The notes under the pieces are model-generated. The model made no database searches. It saw only the letters and a program-made list of their open reading frames with translations, and was not told where the DNA came from. This document shows positions 59,546 to 64,000 of a DNA stretch of 64,000 nucleotides, one piece after another (position 1 is the first letter of the stretch; each line of letters starts with the position of its first letter). Both the position numbers and the translations under genes were made by a program. This DNA comes from Xestospongia bergquistia. Lineage: Eukaryota; Porifera; Demospongiae; Haplosclerida; Petrosiidae. The stretch is from contig OZ014411.1 of the NCBI GenBank assembly GCA_963965975.1, positions 1,783,001-1,847,000 of the forward strand, written 5' to 3'.

Positions 59546-59852
59546 GAGTTACATGTAAATTTCTTTTGTTTATAGATTAAAATGACTTATTGATGTTTAT
59601 GTTTCTACCAAAATGGTGTTGATTGTTGATTTAAAAGTATTAATAAGCAGTAACTCTTATTTAGAATAACAAATAAGAAAGTAGGACATACATTGTGCAG
59701 TAAATGTACTAATTACCTTGTAAACATGTTTAGAGAGTTGCTATTATGTTCATTAGAAAAAGTTTTCATGAATGACGTCGCTTGCGCGTCAAAACGTTCT
59801 AAACTCCTCTTAGTTTTTTTTACGTTTGTTGGGTCTTCTTTCTCGAAACAAT

Positions 59853-63979
<4,127 letters not shown>

Positions 63980-64000
63980 GTAAGACTTTGCTAATTATGA

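Overview
This is an AT-rich animal window. My best guess is a sponge, with a demosponge such as Amphimedon in mind. The reasons are multi-exon genes with very short introns (about 47-300 bp), a sushi-domain type I receptor, a dispanin/IFITM-like gene family, and Gypsy, Copia, CACTA, hAT-like and pogo-like transposons. The species is inferred, not proven. I see no rRNA, tRNA or CRISPR array. All gene models are hand-spliced from reading frames and splice consensus.

The host theme is a same-strand cluster of six paralogous dispanin/CD225 (IFITM-like) genes: A (1944-3490), B (11220-12994), C (23073-28519), D (34627-36192), E (42445-44055) and F (49777-55850). Each has the same six-exon plan: a 7-nt coding exon ATGGAAG, a 20-nt exon, a Gln/Pro/Tyr-rich exon usually of 94 nt, a linker exon, an exon with the first hydrophobic segment, and an exon with the conserved loop, the second membrane segment and usually a Tyr-rich tail. 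A, B, D and E share a promoter block with an NRF1-like palindrome (degraded in E) and a duplicated tail module that seems to supply an alternative last exon. C lacks a visible exon 1, and its Gln/Pro exon is split by a young Gypsy element. Intron 1 of F is swollen by a CACTA remnant with a Copia element next to or inside it.

The cluster grew by segmental duplication. Positions 1-7840 correspond to 37827-47730, and the second block additionally carries a compact Gypsy element whose empty site survives in the first block. Smaller duplicated blocks (8210-9260 with 31215-33370; 19550-22000 with 56490-58880) join the rest. Passengers in the blocks are a small secreted Cys-containing protein with a shared frame break, an unidentified decaying gene family in four places, coiled-coil gene remnants, and old Gypsy pol fossils.

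Between B and C (13459-18626) lies a pogo/Tigger-like DNA transposon with 400-bp terminal inverted repeats. It encodes a multi-exon transposase (about 920 aa as modelled). Between its DDE exon and a C-terminal PHD-finger exon sits a minisatellite in which every repeat is a complete 54- or 60-nt phase-1 exon plus a 49-nt intron. This is the most unusual structure in the window.

The right end (59853 to beyond 63979) holds the 5' part of a sushi/CCP receptor gene: signal peptide, an unrecognised N-terminal domain, seven CCP modules in one exon, one membrane segment, and a cytoplasmic tail with repeated YFTLDQ motifs. A stray CCP exon just upstream shows that it too has been partly duplicated. 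A membrane-ankyrin gene fragment lies at 29150-30410.
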